Source: a virus. From it: 43,223 bases of DNA. The translations under genes were made by a program, and so were the position numbers. Shown here in pieces: positions 22,862-30,995 of this stretch (within the stretch, counting starts at the first letter, position 1; each line of letters starts with the position of its first letter). Location of the stretch: the IMG/VR virus record IMGVR_UViG_3300018429_000064, positions 1 to 43,223 of that record. One strand, 5' to 3'. Below the pieces are notes generated by a model. That model was not told the origin of the DNA. It ran no database searches and saw nothing but the letters and a program-made list of their open reading frames with translations.

Positions 22862-24925
22862 TTACGAGCGGGCCGGGAATCCGGTAAATTCCAGGAAGCA
22901 GGCGGGGCGGTAGGTTGCCAACAGCAGCCGGTGCTCGGCGCGGAGCATGATGAGGTTGCGGCGGAAGTCGTCTTCGTTCGCGTTGGTCATTTCGATCCGC
23001 ATTCCTTCGCGCATGAAATACTGCGCTCCGAGCTTCCAGCAGCCGGCCACCGGACGCCCGTATTGCACCGCAGTTGTTTTCACGACCGGCTTGCCCCAGA
23101 AAGTGTACATCTCCATGAACACCCCGTAACCATAAGGGATGTAGAACGGTCCACCCATTAGGTAGCGCCCCTGGCTGTCTTTCAGGAGGCTAGCCGTTTC
23201 CCAATCGTAGGGATGGAAGGCGTAGCCATCCGGTTCGAAAAGTGATCCAACTTCGATGTCGGTCAGTCCTTTCTTCAGGGAATCAGCGACCGTTCGATCA
23301 TCAGTTGTCACGATGGCGCGCGTTTGCACGCCTGCCGTCGTGAAGATGCCCTTCAAATTGTTACCGAGTCCGTCTCCGTAGAGGATCTGCTGTTCGGTTC
23401 GGTTGTCCACCATGAACGGGAGCCGATTGTCGATATAGCTCCGGGCGGCGGGGAAATCAGCCATGAATTCATCCGGCACTTTGGTTGTGACCGCGACTTT
23501 CTTGACGCCTTCGGTTTGAGTCGCCAAATCAGGTTCCCAATTTGGTTTCAATCCGCGTTCCCCAACCATGCCGGCCATCGGCATTCCCGGCGCGTTACCG
23601 CTGGCCGCAGGAACCGCCACTCCGTCCACTGTGCCAAAACTGTTCTCACGGGGATAGATGAGAGCCGCCGCGCCGATCGTGCCTGGCGCCAGCATGTCCA
23701 TGATTGTCAACCGCTGCATTCCCAAGCCGAGAACCTGCGGCTGAATCTGCACGTTGACGGCCGCTAGATCCGAGGAAGTGAATCCAGCGCGCTCTGCCAT
23801 TGCGACCTTGCCGCGAATGCCGAGAATGGCGATATCGGTTTCAATCGCAATATCTCGGCGTTGTCCGGTCAATTTTCCGCGCGCTTGGAAATCTTTCGAG
23901 TTCACGAACTGCGCGCCGATGCTTTCGCGTTTTGAGCCATTCTTGTCGCGCTCTCCGACCACTTCAATCTTGCCGTCGCTGTCCGGGGTCTGGATTGCCT
24001 TCACTTCCGAAAAAGTTCCGGTCATCACAGCGTCTTTGAAGTCCTGCACACTTTTCCCTTCCTTGATGTGCTGTGCGGCGACTTCGGCTGTATCGATCTT
24101 CCGGCCGCCAAGTCCTTTTGCGGCAAAATGTTTCACGAGATCGTTGATGCCATTGACTCGATTGCGCTCAATCTCAGCGCCTCTCTGTTGGCCGCGTTGT
24201 TCGGCGTTTGTGACTTCGGCGGAGGTGGTGCCGGTCGTTGCGTTATCGCCTTTGTCGGCCTCGAACAGGAAGTTGCGCTTTTTCATAGGAGTTTCGCTTT
24301 TGTGAGAATTTTCTCGCTCTTGAGAATCGTTATTCTCATTTCTGCGAGTGTCGTCAAGAGATTTTTTTTCTATTTCAACTGTTTTTTCTTCCTGCTCGAA
24401 AGCCCGGCCGACTCCAACGGTGAAATCCGCGGGGATAGAAACCAGGCTGCATTCGTACAGAGTCCACTTCGTTGCCAGGTAGGTTTCCTCCTTTTCGTCA
24501 ACCTCGAATTTATCGACGTCGTAACCAATCGAGCATTCGGTAAGAATCCCATCGAGAAGATCCTTGAGCATCTGCACGCCGGCTTCGCTCTGCGAGAATT
24601 TTAGGTCCACGTAAAGTTTCCCGTCCCGCAGTTGCGGGTTCGACACTTTGCCAATGAGCGTATCTCGGTCGTGGTTGAAGAGAAGCGGCGACGCTCCGCT
24701 GGTCACGCGGGAGAGATTCACCGCGCCTGGTTCGTGCGAGAGAATCTCCGTTCCGTAGTATCGGTCGTGCGGTTCGTCACTGGAGACGCTGACGTTTTTG
24801 ACGACGCGGTTTGATTCGTCAATCTCGGCTCGGACGTTCCCGGTGCCGGGTGCGTCTTCAATTTGAATTCTGGCTGTTCGAAACTGCGGCGGGAGTTTCT
24901 GACCGTTGATAAGTTTCTTTTTCAT
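22862..24925 (-). CDS. Prohead protease fused to HK97-fold major capsid protein
   Basis: A 687-residue fusion. Residues ~15-180 are a U35-type prohead serine protease with the catalytic His (LLFNHDRDTLIGKV, H85), the catalytic Ser (GILTECSIGYDV, S132) and the typical 'LYECSLVSIPADF' strand. Residues ~180-215 are a polar Asn/Glu/Ser linker. From ~216 (PMKKRNFLFEAD) comes a scaffolding-like helical region and then the HK97 capsid core to the C-terminus (VPDEFMADFPAARSYIDNRL; AFHPYDWETASLLKDSQGRY). Self-cleavage would release the shell protein. The linker DNA carries a TGAGAAT/ATTCTCA inverted repeat like those found between other genes. It is ATGA-coupled to the portal gene. Confidence 0.88.
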   Translation of the reverse strand: MKKKLINGQKLPPQFRTARIQIEDAPGTGNVRAEIDESNRVVKNVSVSSDEPHDRYYGTEILSHEPGAVNLSRVTSGASPLLFNHDRDTLIGKVSNPQLRDGKLYVDLKFSQSEAGVQMLKDLLDGILTECSIGYDVDKFEVDEKEETYLATKWTLYECSLVSIPADFTVGVGRAFEQEEKTVEIEKKSLDDTRRNENNDSQERENSHKSETPMKKRNFLFEADKGDNATTGTTSAEVTNAEQRGQQRGAEIERNRVNGINDLVKHFAAKGLGGRKIDTAEVAAQHIKEGKSVQDFKDAVMTGTFSEVKAIQTPDSDGKIEVVGERDKNGSKRESIGAQFVNSKDFQARGKLTGQRRDIAIETDIAILGIRGKVAMAERAGFTSSDLAAVNVQIQPQVLGLGMQRLTIMDMLAPGTIGAAALIYPRENSFGTVDGVAVPAASGNAPGMPMAGMVGERGLKPNWEPDLATQTEGVKKVAVTTKVPDEFMADFPAARSYIDNRLPFMVDNRTEQQILYGDGLGNNLKGIFTTAGVQTRAIVTTDDRTVADSLKKGLTDIEVGSLFEPDGYAFHPYDWETASLLKDSQGRYLMGGPFYIPYGYGVFMEMYTFWGKPVVKTTAVQYGRPVAGCWKLGAQYFMREGMRIEMTNANEDDFRRNLIMLRAEHRLLLATYRPACFLEFTGFPARS
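24321..24338. repeat. TGAGAAT-CGTT-ATTCTCA inverted repeat in the protease-capsid linker
   Basis: A perfect inverted repeat with 7-base arms and 4-base centre, inside the coding sequence for the linker. A second, shorter GAGAA-TT-TTCTC repeat lies at 24304-24315, and a degraded TTTCAA motif is near 24372. It is the same repeat type as in the intergenic gaps at 15133, 19910 and 27267. Confidence 0.7.
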
Positions 24926-26703
24926 GCGCGTGCGCCAGCTCGCGGCCGGCTTTTCTTTTTCGGGGTTTTCTTTGGGGGCTTTTCTTCTTCGCCCTCATCG
25001 TCTTCCGGTTCCTCTTCGAATTCCTCAGTGCCAGAGCTGTCGGCGTTGCTGACATACAGCCCGGCCTCTTCCATTAGGATTTTTTCGATGGCCTGTTCCT
25101 CGATGATCTCTTCGAAGTCTTTTCCGTTCTCATTGCAGATGCGAGTTCGGCTATCGAGCATAGAATCGATCGCTTGCTGGTCTGCCTTTGCATCTTTCAA
25201 AGGATCGACCCAGGGCCATCGGCGGCCTTGGAATTGCGGCTGATTGAATTTCTCAAACTTGGTCAACGGCAACGGAATCGCGCCATTGGCCAAGGCCATC
25301 TCAAGCCACGCGGAGAAAATCGGAATCTCTGCCGTCTCGATGTCGAACTCCTGGGTCAACGTCCACAGCTCGCGGATATCGAGCGACCCGGCCCTCATCG
25401 AAGAGTAATTCACGCCCTCAAGGTCGCCGGCCATGATGTTGTATTGGTCGCCCGCTCCTGCGCAGACTTCGCGAATCATCTCTTTCTTGAATGCCGGAAA
25501 GTTGCCGCTCGGATGCTTCGGGTCGTGCGCTTTGGCTTCGTAGCCGTACGGGAGCGTTTTCCACATCGCGGGCTCAACTGAATCAGTCAGGCGCTTCCCG
25601 TTTTCACTGATCTTTTGGATATACTCAGCCAGGTCTTCTGGCACTACCCCCGGCACAGTTGCCTGATAGTGACCGCCCTTGCACGCCTCCGCTCGGGCGC
25701 TGATGACTTCCGCTTCGCTGTATTTGTCGAGGTGCCGCAGTTTCGACATGATTGAAGCGATCCACGGCGCCCCGCGACCGCTCTCCGAATCCTCGAACTG
25801 GCAATAGTGGATCATGTCCGGCGCTTCCACGCGCTCGCAATTACTGATGCCGCCGCGAGATGCTGGCATGGAATAGTGCCGCCAATCGTTCGGTTGCCGA
25901 TTTATCACGTAATACGCGACCGCCGCGCCCCACTTGTCGTATTCGATCCCCATTTTGACGTGGCGACCGTTGTCCAAAAGCTGGTTGATGCTGTGATCGA
26001 CCCATTCCGATGAAATCAGTTGGATAGCGAAACCGAAGTTGTTATCGATCGGTGCGGACTTGTCGCCCTTGCGCCAACGCAGAAGTCGAATGAACACGTC
26101 CCCGTCGCGGGCGCACATAATGAGGCGCTGATGGCGGGTTTGCTGGTAGGAGTGCCGCCGGCCAACCGTGCAATTCTGCTTCAACTGCCAGCGCTTCCAG
26201 GCTCGCTCAATCAGGTTGTTCGCGTAGGCGTCAGGCTGACCCGTTTTGATTACCGCCTTGGTGCGGGTGCTGCCGTTCTGGCCGGTCGTTTCTTCCACGA
26301 AGAATTCACGGGTTCGCAGTTTTATGCCGTGCTTCTCGGCACGCTCGACCAATTCTTTCCGGGAACGCCGTTTCGCTTCCAGCCATGATTTTTCCTCCGC
26401 GGCATACACCACGCGGTCGGCTTCCTCCTTGATCTTCATTTGCAAGATAATGCCGGTGGCGCCGAAAACGTTGGCGATGAGATCCACGCGGAATTTCCGC
26501 ATGTAGGGGTTCATTTTGAACAAGTCGCGGCTGTACTGAACGAGAAGCGACCAGTTCGACTGCAGGTCGGCGTCATCGGTGATGCCGGACATGATCCAGT
26601 CCGTTTGCTGCCTGCCGACTGAGGAGATTTCCGAGAACCCGCGAGTGAGGTTGCCCAGCGCCCACTTGCGGATCTTGAATTTGAGACGGTCGAGAACTTT
26701 CAT
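24922..26703 (-). CDS. Portal protein, lambda gpB family
   Basis: A 593-residue portal protein, the dodecameric ring through which DNA enters the head. Family features include the N-terminal helical region (~40-70, SNWSLLVQYSRDLFKMNPYM), the clip/stem portion with 'AWKRWQLKQNC' and 'RDGDVFIRLLRW', and the diagnostic C-terminal block near 500-540, 'GRRWPWVDPLKDAKADQQAI' then DSRTRICNENGKDFEEI, which parallels lambda gpB. An acidic then lysine-rich tail follows (EEEPEDDEGEEE, KPPKKTPKKKSRP). It is ATGA-coupled to the gpW-like gene upstream and the capsid gene downstream, the lambda order. Confidence 0.93.
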   Translation of the reverse strand: MKVLDRLKFKIRKWALGNLTRGFSEISSVGRQQTDWIMSGITDDADLQSNWSLLVQYSRDLFKMNPYMRKFRVDLIANVFGATGIILQMKIKEEADRVVYAAEEKSWLEAKRRSRKELVERAEKHGIKLRTREFFVEETTGQNGSTRTKAVIKTGQPDAYANNLIERAWKRWQLKQNCTVGRRHSYQQTRHQRLIMCARDGDVFIRLLRWRKGDKSAPIDNNFGFAIQLISSEWVDHSINQLLDNGRHVKMGIEYDKWGAAVAYYVINRQPNDWRHYSMPASRGGISNCERVEAPDMIHYCQFEDSESGRGAPWIASIMSKLRHLDKYSEAEVISARAEACKGGHYQATVPGVVPEDLAEYIQKISENGKRLTDSVEPAMWKTLPYGYEAKAHDPKHPSGNFPAFKKEMIREVCAGAGDQYNIMAGDLEGVNYSSMRAGSLDIRELWTLTQEFDIETAEIPIFSAWLEMALANGAIPLPLTKFEKFNQPQFQGRRWPWVDPLKDAKADQQAIDSMLDSRTRICNENGKDFEEIIEEQAIEKILMEEAGLYVSNADSSGTEEFEEEPEDDEGEEEKPPKKTPKKKSRPRAGARA

Positions 26704-27254
26704 CGGCCAAAGACGGTGTAGATGTTTCGGGAACGTGACCGGCCAAGCGCCTGGTCTACCAGCGCTTGTTCGCGGTCGACGATCAGTTGTTGCCGCCCGA
26801 TGGCGTCTTGCAGTTCATCGAGATTCTTCTTCGTGAAGCTTTGCCCGTTGAAATTGACAGCCTGATTCACACCTGAGGCGAGGGTATGCAGCGCCGTTTT
26901 CATCGCCGCCAGTGTTTCCTGCGCCTGGGTCAATGCGAGTTCCGCCGTGGGGTCTGCGACCACCTGCACGGTTCCCATGTCGAGCGATGCCCGCTCAGTC
27001 GTGGCCGTCTCGGTGTAAACGAACGTCACAGAGTATTCGCCGGGTGAGATCGCGGCGGTTTGCGCGGCGGTGATTACGAGATCAAAGGAATTGTTGGAAC
27101 CGGCGGACGCGGCGAAGTTTTTCAGCGCAGGCCCGTTCAACACGACCGCCAAACCCCAATCACTGGACGGGTAATCGCCATCCGAGATGTTTAAGCGAAC
27201 GGTGTTGCCCGCGATGATCGCAGCGGGGAACTGAGTCAGGGTGTCAACGGCCAT
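26700..27254 (-). CDS. gpW-like head-joining protein with N-terminal beta domain
   Basis: A 184-residue protein between terminase and portal, where lambda carries W. The last ~75 residues ('LAAMKTALHTLASGVNQAVN', then FNGQSFTKKNLDELQDAI ... SRNIYTVFGR) follow the gpW plan: helix, beta turn with a 'V...G.....' hairpin, helix, basic tail. The first ~105 residues are an extra Ig-like beta sandwich (ISDGDYPSSDWGLAVVLNG ... PGEYSVTFVYTETA) not present in lambda gpW. gpW-type proteins stabilise filled heads and prepare tail attachment. The start is 12 bases downstream of a boundary inverted repeat. Confidence 0.72.
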   Translation of the reverse strand: MAVDTLTQFPAAIIAGNTVRLNISDGDYPSSDWGLAVVLNGPALKNFAASAGSNNSFDLVITAAQTAAISPGEYSVTFVYTETATTERASLDMGTVQVVADPTAELALTQAQETLAAMKTALHTLASGVNQAVNFNGQSFTKKNLDELQDAIGRQQLIVDREQALVDQALGRSRSRNIYTVFGR

Positions 27255-27266
27255 GTGCCGCTATTC

Positions 27267-27306
27267 TTCTCATTTTTGAGAAACAGCGCAAGCCTTGTTT
27301 CAATTC
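27267..27306 (-). repeat. Boundary element: GAATTGAAAC plus TTCTCA-TTTT-TGAGAA
   Basis: In the gap between the MT-A70 gene and the gpW-like gene, the minus strand carries GAATTGAAAC (27297-27306, its TGA being the methyltransferase stop), followed 14 bases later by a perfect 6-base-arm inverted repeat with a 4-base loop (27267-27282). Confidence 0.68.
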
Positions 27307-27878
27307 TGCGACAATTCCATCTCTACGTCTTTCTCGACCTCATTGCCCCACACGTCCCACCCCGCGCGTTTCGGGAACAGTGGCGTGTAAGGTCGTGCAA
27401 AAAGCTCAAGGTATGGCCCCGGTGACACTTTCTCGACCAATCTCATAAACTCGTCAGGCTTCGCACTGTGAATCTTTCCGTTGGCGTAGGGTTGCTTCCA
27501 AAAGCTCACCCCCGCCGGGAGCTCGTTTTTTGGCCACGGCAAACCGCCGCGTGATGCCAATAAAACGGGTTCGTGTCCGTTACCATTGAAACCGCCCATG
27601 CCTGCGTTGCGGAGGCCCCAGATAATCTCCCCGCACGGCTCAAAGCCCCATGCCCGCGCCACTGCCACTGCGATGCCCTCGCGGAAATAGCGGCGGGTTG
27701 CCCAAAGATACAGATGCGCGCCTTCCGCCGACAATTCACCGACAGGGAGCCTTGTGATTTCCTCGACTGACATGAATCCGTAAGGCACGACCGTCGCTCG
27801 CTTTCGACGTCCGCCAGCGCCCATCCTCGCCGTGATTGGCCACGGTGGATCAGCTACGATTGCTCGGTATTCCTTCAC
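27300..27878 (-). CDS. MT-A70 family DNA adenine methyltransferase
   Basis: A 192-residue N6-adenine methyltransferase. The catalytic DPPW motif is at residues ~10-13 (YRAIVADPPWPI). Downstream blocks are GAHLYLWATRRY, WGFEPCGEIIWGLRNAGMGG and 'HSAKPDEFMRLVEKVSPGPY', ending with the NPPS-like 'LELFARPYTPLFPKRAGWDV'. The GTG start at 27878 is chosen because it overlaps the terminase stop by GTGA and begins just before the first conserved strand. An ATG at 27905 would overlap the terminase by 31 bases. Its insertion between terminase and gpW is unusual. The likely role is modifying phage DNA against host restriction. Confidence 0.88.
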   Translation of the reverse strand: MKEYRAIVADPPWPITARMGAGGRRKRATVVPYGFMSVEEITRLPVGELSAEGAHLYLWATRRYFREGIAVAVARAWGFEPCGEIIWGLRNAGMGGFNGNGHEPVLLASRGGLPWPKNELPAGVSFWKQPYANGKIHSAKPDEFMRLVEKVSPGPYLELFARPYTPLFPKRAGWDVWGNEVEKDVEMELSQN

Positions 27879-29875
27879 ACCCTGAATCCGCGTACCGGCC
27901 CCCATCCACTGCTTTCCCGTTGACGGGAGGGGGCGGGCGGTGCCTTGGCGGGTTCCTTCGCTTCCTCGGCTCTCGCAATCAATTCCTTTTCAATCGCGTC
28001 GAAGTTGCGTGGATGAACCCTGAGTGCAGCCAAACAGCCAACCTCGATGTCCAGCGCCTCGTTCCGCAGCAATTTCGGGTTGACGTATTTCCGAATCTCA
28101 ACCCCGCGCTCGTACGTGATCGTGACCGTCTCGGCGGTGAGTTGTTGGAAATATTCTTCGCCGTACTGCTTGTTGAAATGGATGATGCCTTCGCGGGGGT
28201 CATCCTCGGCCGGTTCCATCCGTAGACGCTCGTACACGCGATCCTTGGCTTCCCACGTGCCGATGTAGTGGCCTTTTAAATTCTTCGCCACGGTCGACAT
28301 CCCGCGGGTGATGATCGGGTGTCCGTGTTTGCCGACGCCTTTTGATGCGCGGACGTGGCCGGTCAATCCTGGGACGGGATCAGACCTCAGTCTTTGGAAA
28401 AAGCGGTAGACATCTTCCGCGTAGGCCCCGCCGTCGACCAACCCCATGGAAAGCTGAATCGTGCAGCCCAGCGCGTGCTCGAACTTCCGGGCCAACTCGA
28501 ACCGCAACGCCTGCCACACTTCCCGGTCGCGAATATGGCCGTCCAACACGACATGATCCATCCCCCACGACTCTTCATTGCGCCCCCAGACTCGCCAGCC
28601 GACCTCGAGCCGGTTCAACTGGCAATCGACGAACGCGGTCAGGACCAGGCCCGTTTCAGGCACCGTCAGCCCGTAATCTTCCCGGTGGTCGAAGATCGGC
28701 TTCCATGCCGGCGGCGGTTCGCCTTCCAACTCTGGGTCCCAGAGCTCGGCCGCCATCTCCTGCATCCAAACCCGCAAAGCCGGGATGCTGGTCTTGGCTG
28801 ACTCCCCTTTGGCAACAAATTCATGCAGCTTGGTCTTGAACCCTTTCGCGGTCGGGAGCAGGGACGTAAACCCGTTCCGCCAATAGCTCCGAACGGTCGG
28901 GTCCTTCCCCTTCGCCTTGTGGTAGTGCAGCAGGATGTTCGATTCCTGTTCCTCAGTGAGTCCGGCAGTGGAGAACCAGCGCCCGCCCGCAGCCATCTTC
29001 CTCCATTCCGCTTCGTTGTGCGCGTAATCGCATTTTACGCAGTTGCAGGTTGCCCGGTCCATCCGCCCCGCCGGCCACTTGAAATGTCCGTAGCGAATAA
29101 CCTGCAGGTGATGGCAGGCCGCGCATTCACAGAACCACTTTCGCTTGTCGCCCTGGTCGTAGGCTTCGTGGATGTTTGAATTGTAAACAGTCTCTCCCGT
29201 TGCCGGGTCGATGGTCGGCGCCAATGTCCCGGTCGATTCCAGAACGATAATCGCGTCGGCAAAGCCAGTGGTCCGCCCAAACGCCTTGTAGATCGCTTCA
29301 GGATCCAGCGCATCGAGTTCGTGTAGCAATAAAACCTTTACGGCCGTGCCGCGGAACTTCGTGAGACTGCCGGCGCTCACGATTCGAAGCCAACCGCCCT
29401 TGAACTTCTTGAATGACACTGTTCGACCGCTGTCCCGGCTCTTTTTCTCGACAAAATACCCAGCAAGACACGCTTCGATCATCGGCTCGATGTCACCGAT
29501 CGAGAAACGGTCGACGTCATCCTTGGTCGGATGCACGGAATAGATGTTCCCTGGGTCATCCGTTACTGTCCGCCCGATGATGTTGCAGCAGACCCCGAGC
29601 GTCTTGCCGTCGCGGATTGCGAACCAAAGGACGATCTTGTTTACCGCCTGGTCGTCCGCGTCGTCCATCGGATCCACGCAATGCGGCATCACCGCGTGCC
29701 GGTACCGGATTGGCTCGCCTGATGACAACGGGGACTGCCCAGGCGCCAGAATCCTCTCCTCGCTCGCCCAAACGGAGGGCTTTCGTTTCGGTTTGGAAAG
29801 GATATTCTCTGCCCACACCGCCCAGATCAGCGCCCGGGCCCCTGCGGTCATTGCGGCCTGAATCTCAGCCTTCAA
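27875..29875 (-). CDS. Terminase large subunit, lambda gpA family
   Basis: A 666-residue packaging motor and nuclease. The ATPase part carries a Walker A-like AIRDGKTLGV (~86-95) and a Walker B-position segment VLLLHELDAL (181-190), in which the usual Asp before the catalytic Glu is His185. Two zinc-binding CxxC pairs follow (CECAACHHLQ, CNCVKCDY), as in gpA proteins. The nuclease domain starts at 'VLTAFVDCQLNRLEVGWRVW' and continues through 'LVDGGAYAEDVYRFFQRLRS'. The start codon is TTG at 29875, overlapping the stop of a 23-codon ORF by TTGA. The small subunit gene is far upstream at 33673, separated by accessory genes. Confidence 0.93.
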   Translation of the reverse strand: MKAEIQAAMTAGARALIWAVWAENILSKPKRKPSVWASEERILAPGQSPLSSGEPIRYRHAVMPHCVDPMDDADDQAVNKIVLWFAIRDGKTLGVCCNIIGRTVTDDPGNIYSVHPTKDDVDRFSIGDIEPMIEACLAGYFVEKKSRDSGRTVSFKKFKGGWLRIVSAGSLTKFRGTAVKVLLLHELDALDPEAIYKAFGRTTGFADAIIVLESTGTLAPTIDPATGETVYNSNIHEAYDQGDKRKWFCECAACHHLQVIRYGHFKWPAGRMDRATCNCVKCDYAHNEAEWRKMAAGGRWFSTAGLTEEQESNILLHYHKAKGKDPTVRSYWRNGFTSLLPTAKGFKTKLHEFVAKGESAKTSIPALRVWMQEMAAELWDPELEGEPPPAWKPIFDHREDYGLTVPETGLVLTAFVDCQLNRLEVGWRVWGRNEESWGMDHVVLDGHIRDREVWQALRFELARKFEHALGCTIQLSMGLVDGGAYAEDVYRFFQRLRSDPVPGLTGHVRASKGVGKHGHPIITRGMSTVAKNLKGHYIGTWEAKDRVYERLRMEPAEDDPREGIIHFNKQYGEEYFQQLTAETVTITYERGVEIRKYVNPKLLRNEALDIEVGCLAALRVHPRNFDAIEKELIARAEEAKEPAKAPPAPSRQRESSGWGPVRGFRV

Positions 29876-29943
29876 AACTCTTTCGTGTCCTCTTCCTTGA
29901 AGGCGGGAGGGACGGGACTTTGGGGATTACCGGGAGCCGTCAT
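29872..29943 (-). CDS. 23-residue leader ORF before the terminase
   Basis: A tiny ORF coupled at both ends: its ATG overlaps the upstream gene's stop (ATGA, 29940-29943) and its TGA overlaps the terminase TTG start. The product begins MTAPGNPQSPVPPAF and ends in a charged EEDTKEF. It may serve mainly to couple terminase translation from the weak TTG start. Its first codons contain the GGCTCCCGGTAATCCC block repeated elsewhere in 29.9-33.3 kb. Confidence 0.5.
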   Translation of the reverse strand: MTAPGNPQSPVPPAFKEEDTKEF

Positions 29944-30338
29944 ACCTTTTCGTTCCCACGTCCGACAGAAGACTGGTGCGCTGGATTCCCAGGCCCGACT
30001 TCACGCTCTGGCCCGCATTCGTCGAACCAATGTCTGTTCGCGGGGTCGATGTGCTTATACAACGCGCCCTGTGGCCTCATGCCGCGTTTACGAGCGCAAT
30101 ACAACATAGCTCCGTCATCGTCAGCGTCTTTCAAGGCTTGCTCTAAGGCGTCAACGTCTGCCTCAGAAGCGACTGGCTCAGCGTCAGCGCAGGCCCAACA
30201 AAACACGTCATTACAACCGACGAAGAACGTCAGATCGCAGTGCCACCAAACGCAATCATGACATTCGTGTTCCGCTAGGATGCGAAGCAGTCTGATAACG
30301 TCGAATTGTGGCAGGGTAATCTGTCGTGGTGGTTTCAT
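29940..30338 (-). CDS. Cysteine-rich conserved phage protein
   Basis: A 132-residue protein with clustered Cys and His residues: ECHDCVWWHCDL, GCNDVFCWACADAEP, and later MLYCARKRGMRPQGALYKHI and FDECGPERE. The Cys arrangement suggests metal binding. The function is unknown. I believe the 'CARKRGMRPQGA.YK' segment is conserved in other phages, but this is from memory. It is linked to the terminase leader ORF by an ATGA overlap, and its start region (MKPPRQITLPQF) lies in a DNA block also found inside the Nudix protein gene. Confidence 0.65.
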   Translation of the reverse strand: MKPPRQITLPQFDVIRLLRILAEHECHDCVWWHCDLTFFVGCNDVFCWACADAEPVASEADVDALEQALKDADDDGAMLYCARKRGMRPQGALYKHIDPANRHWFDECGPEREVGPGNPAHQSSVGRGNEKV

Positions 30339-30342
30339 TGCT

Positions 30343-30621
30343 TTATACGGCTCCCGGTATTCCTAAATTCTTCTTCTCTCGCTCCTCTTCCTTGTCGGGT
30401 AGGGCAGCAACAGGGAACTTTGTTGCGCCCTTTTTTCGATTTCGATACTTCCGAGCGATGCCTTGCTGGTATCGTCGCGCGCGGTCGTTCCCGGTCTTGC
30501 ACATGATTTTGTGCCCCGGAGGTCGAATCCCGCACTCTGGGCAACGCTCCGTTTCGCTCATAAGGGCAGCAACAGCGGGGGTTTTGGATAACGGACGTGC
30601 AGGCTGGTTGGCGTTAATCAT
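30343..30621 (-). CDS. Small zinc-binding basic protein
   Basis: A 92-residue protein with a possible zinc site (CPECGIRPPGHKIMC) followed by a strongly basic helix (RARRYQQGIARKYRNRKK). It ends in a linker-like tail (FPVAALPDKEEEREKKNLGI) encoded by a repeat shared with neighbouring genes. A shorter start at 30561 (MSETERCPECG) begins just before the zinc site and is equally possible. No Shine-Dalgarno distinguishes them. The function is unknown. Confidence 0.6.
   Translation of the reverse strand: MINANQPARPLSKTPAVAALMSETERCPECGIRPPGHKIMCKTGNDRARRYQQGIARKYRNRKKGATKFPVAALPDKEEEREKKNLGIPGAV
30349..30410 (-). repeat. Accessory-block boundary repeat, copy b
   Basis: The minus strand encodes AALPDKEEE...GIPGAV and reads GCTGCCCTACCCG, then purine-rich GAGGAG-type sequence, then GGAATACCGGGAGCCGTATAAAGCA. 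Related copies are at 30943-30995, 31509-31550 and 33280-33340, with a part copy at 29921-29937. The GGGAG portion can serve as the ribosome binding site of the next gene. Confidence 0.6.
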
Positions 30622-30631
30622 AGCGACAGAA

Positions 30632-30871
30632 TTAGATTTCCCTGTGACGCTGAAAACTGCGGCGCACTAAATCGACATTCTGCGGCTCCGTGAACTTGTC
30701 CCAGCCCACTTTGTTCCGTATCTCGCAAGACTCCACGAAATCGCGGGGTTGAACGTGATCGGCAAGGGCGGTGCGATAATCGTCCTCGCTCTCGCCGTCG
30801 TTGATGTCGCGGAACTTGTGAACTTGGGCGGCACTTTTCAGGCTTCTTAGGTCAGGGAAATCCATTGGCAT
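30632..30871 (-). CDS. Small conserved phage protein
   Basis: A 79-residue acidic protein with 'FRDINDGESEDDYRTALADH' followed by 'RDFVESCEIRNKVGWDKFTE'. I recall similar short proteins ('DGETEEDYR.ALADHV...D.VES.EIR...GWD') from other phages, without known function. Two methionines (residues 1 and 3) are both possible starts. It is separated from the upstream Nudix gene by an 81-base gap (30872-30952) in which only the boundary repeat is seen. Confidence 0.65.
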   Translation of the reverse strand: MPMDFPDLRSLKSAAQVHKFRDINDGESEDDYRTALADHVQPRDFVESCEIRNKVGWDKFTEPQNVDLVRRSFQRHREI

Positions 30872-30942
30872 ATTTCAGGGTCTTTCTAGGTTGGTGTTTT
30901 GCGTTGGCGGTTAATCTGTCGGTTTGGTTGAAAATGCGTGAA

Positions 30943-30995
30943 CGGCTCCCGGTTACTCCAAATCCGTCTTCTCCTCTGTACCGGGTAGGGCAGCG
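30943..30995 (-). repeat. Accessory-block boundary repeat, copy c
   Basis: At the 3' end of the Nudix-DUF551 gene the minus strand encodes SAALPGTEEKTDLE and runs GCTGCCCTACCCGGTACAG, GAGGAGAAGAC, then, after the stop, ACCGGGAGCCG. It is the same order of blocks as copies b and a. Confidence 0.6.

Noticed and set aside
24921-26700. A separate capsid start at the internal methionine of PMKKRNFLF near residue 216 of the fusion ORF.
   Set aside because: No Shine-Dalgarno precedes it and the protease and capsid parts are in one uninterrupted frame, so it is treated as a fusion; it is mentioned only as a possible ancestral start.
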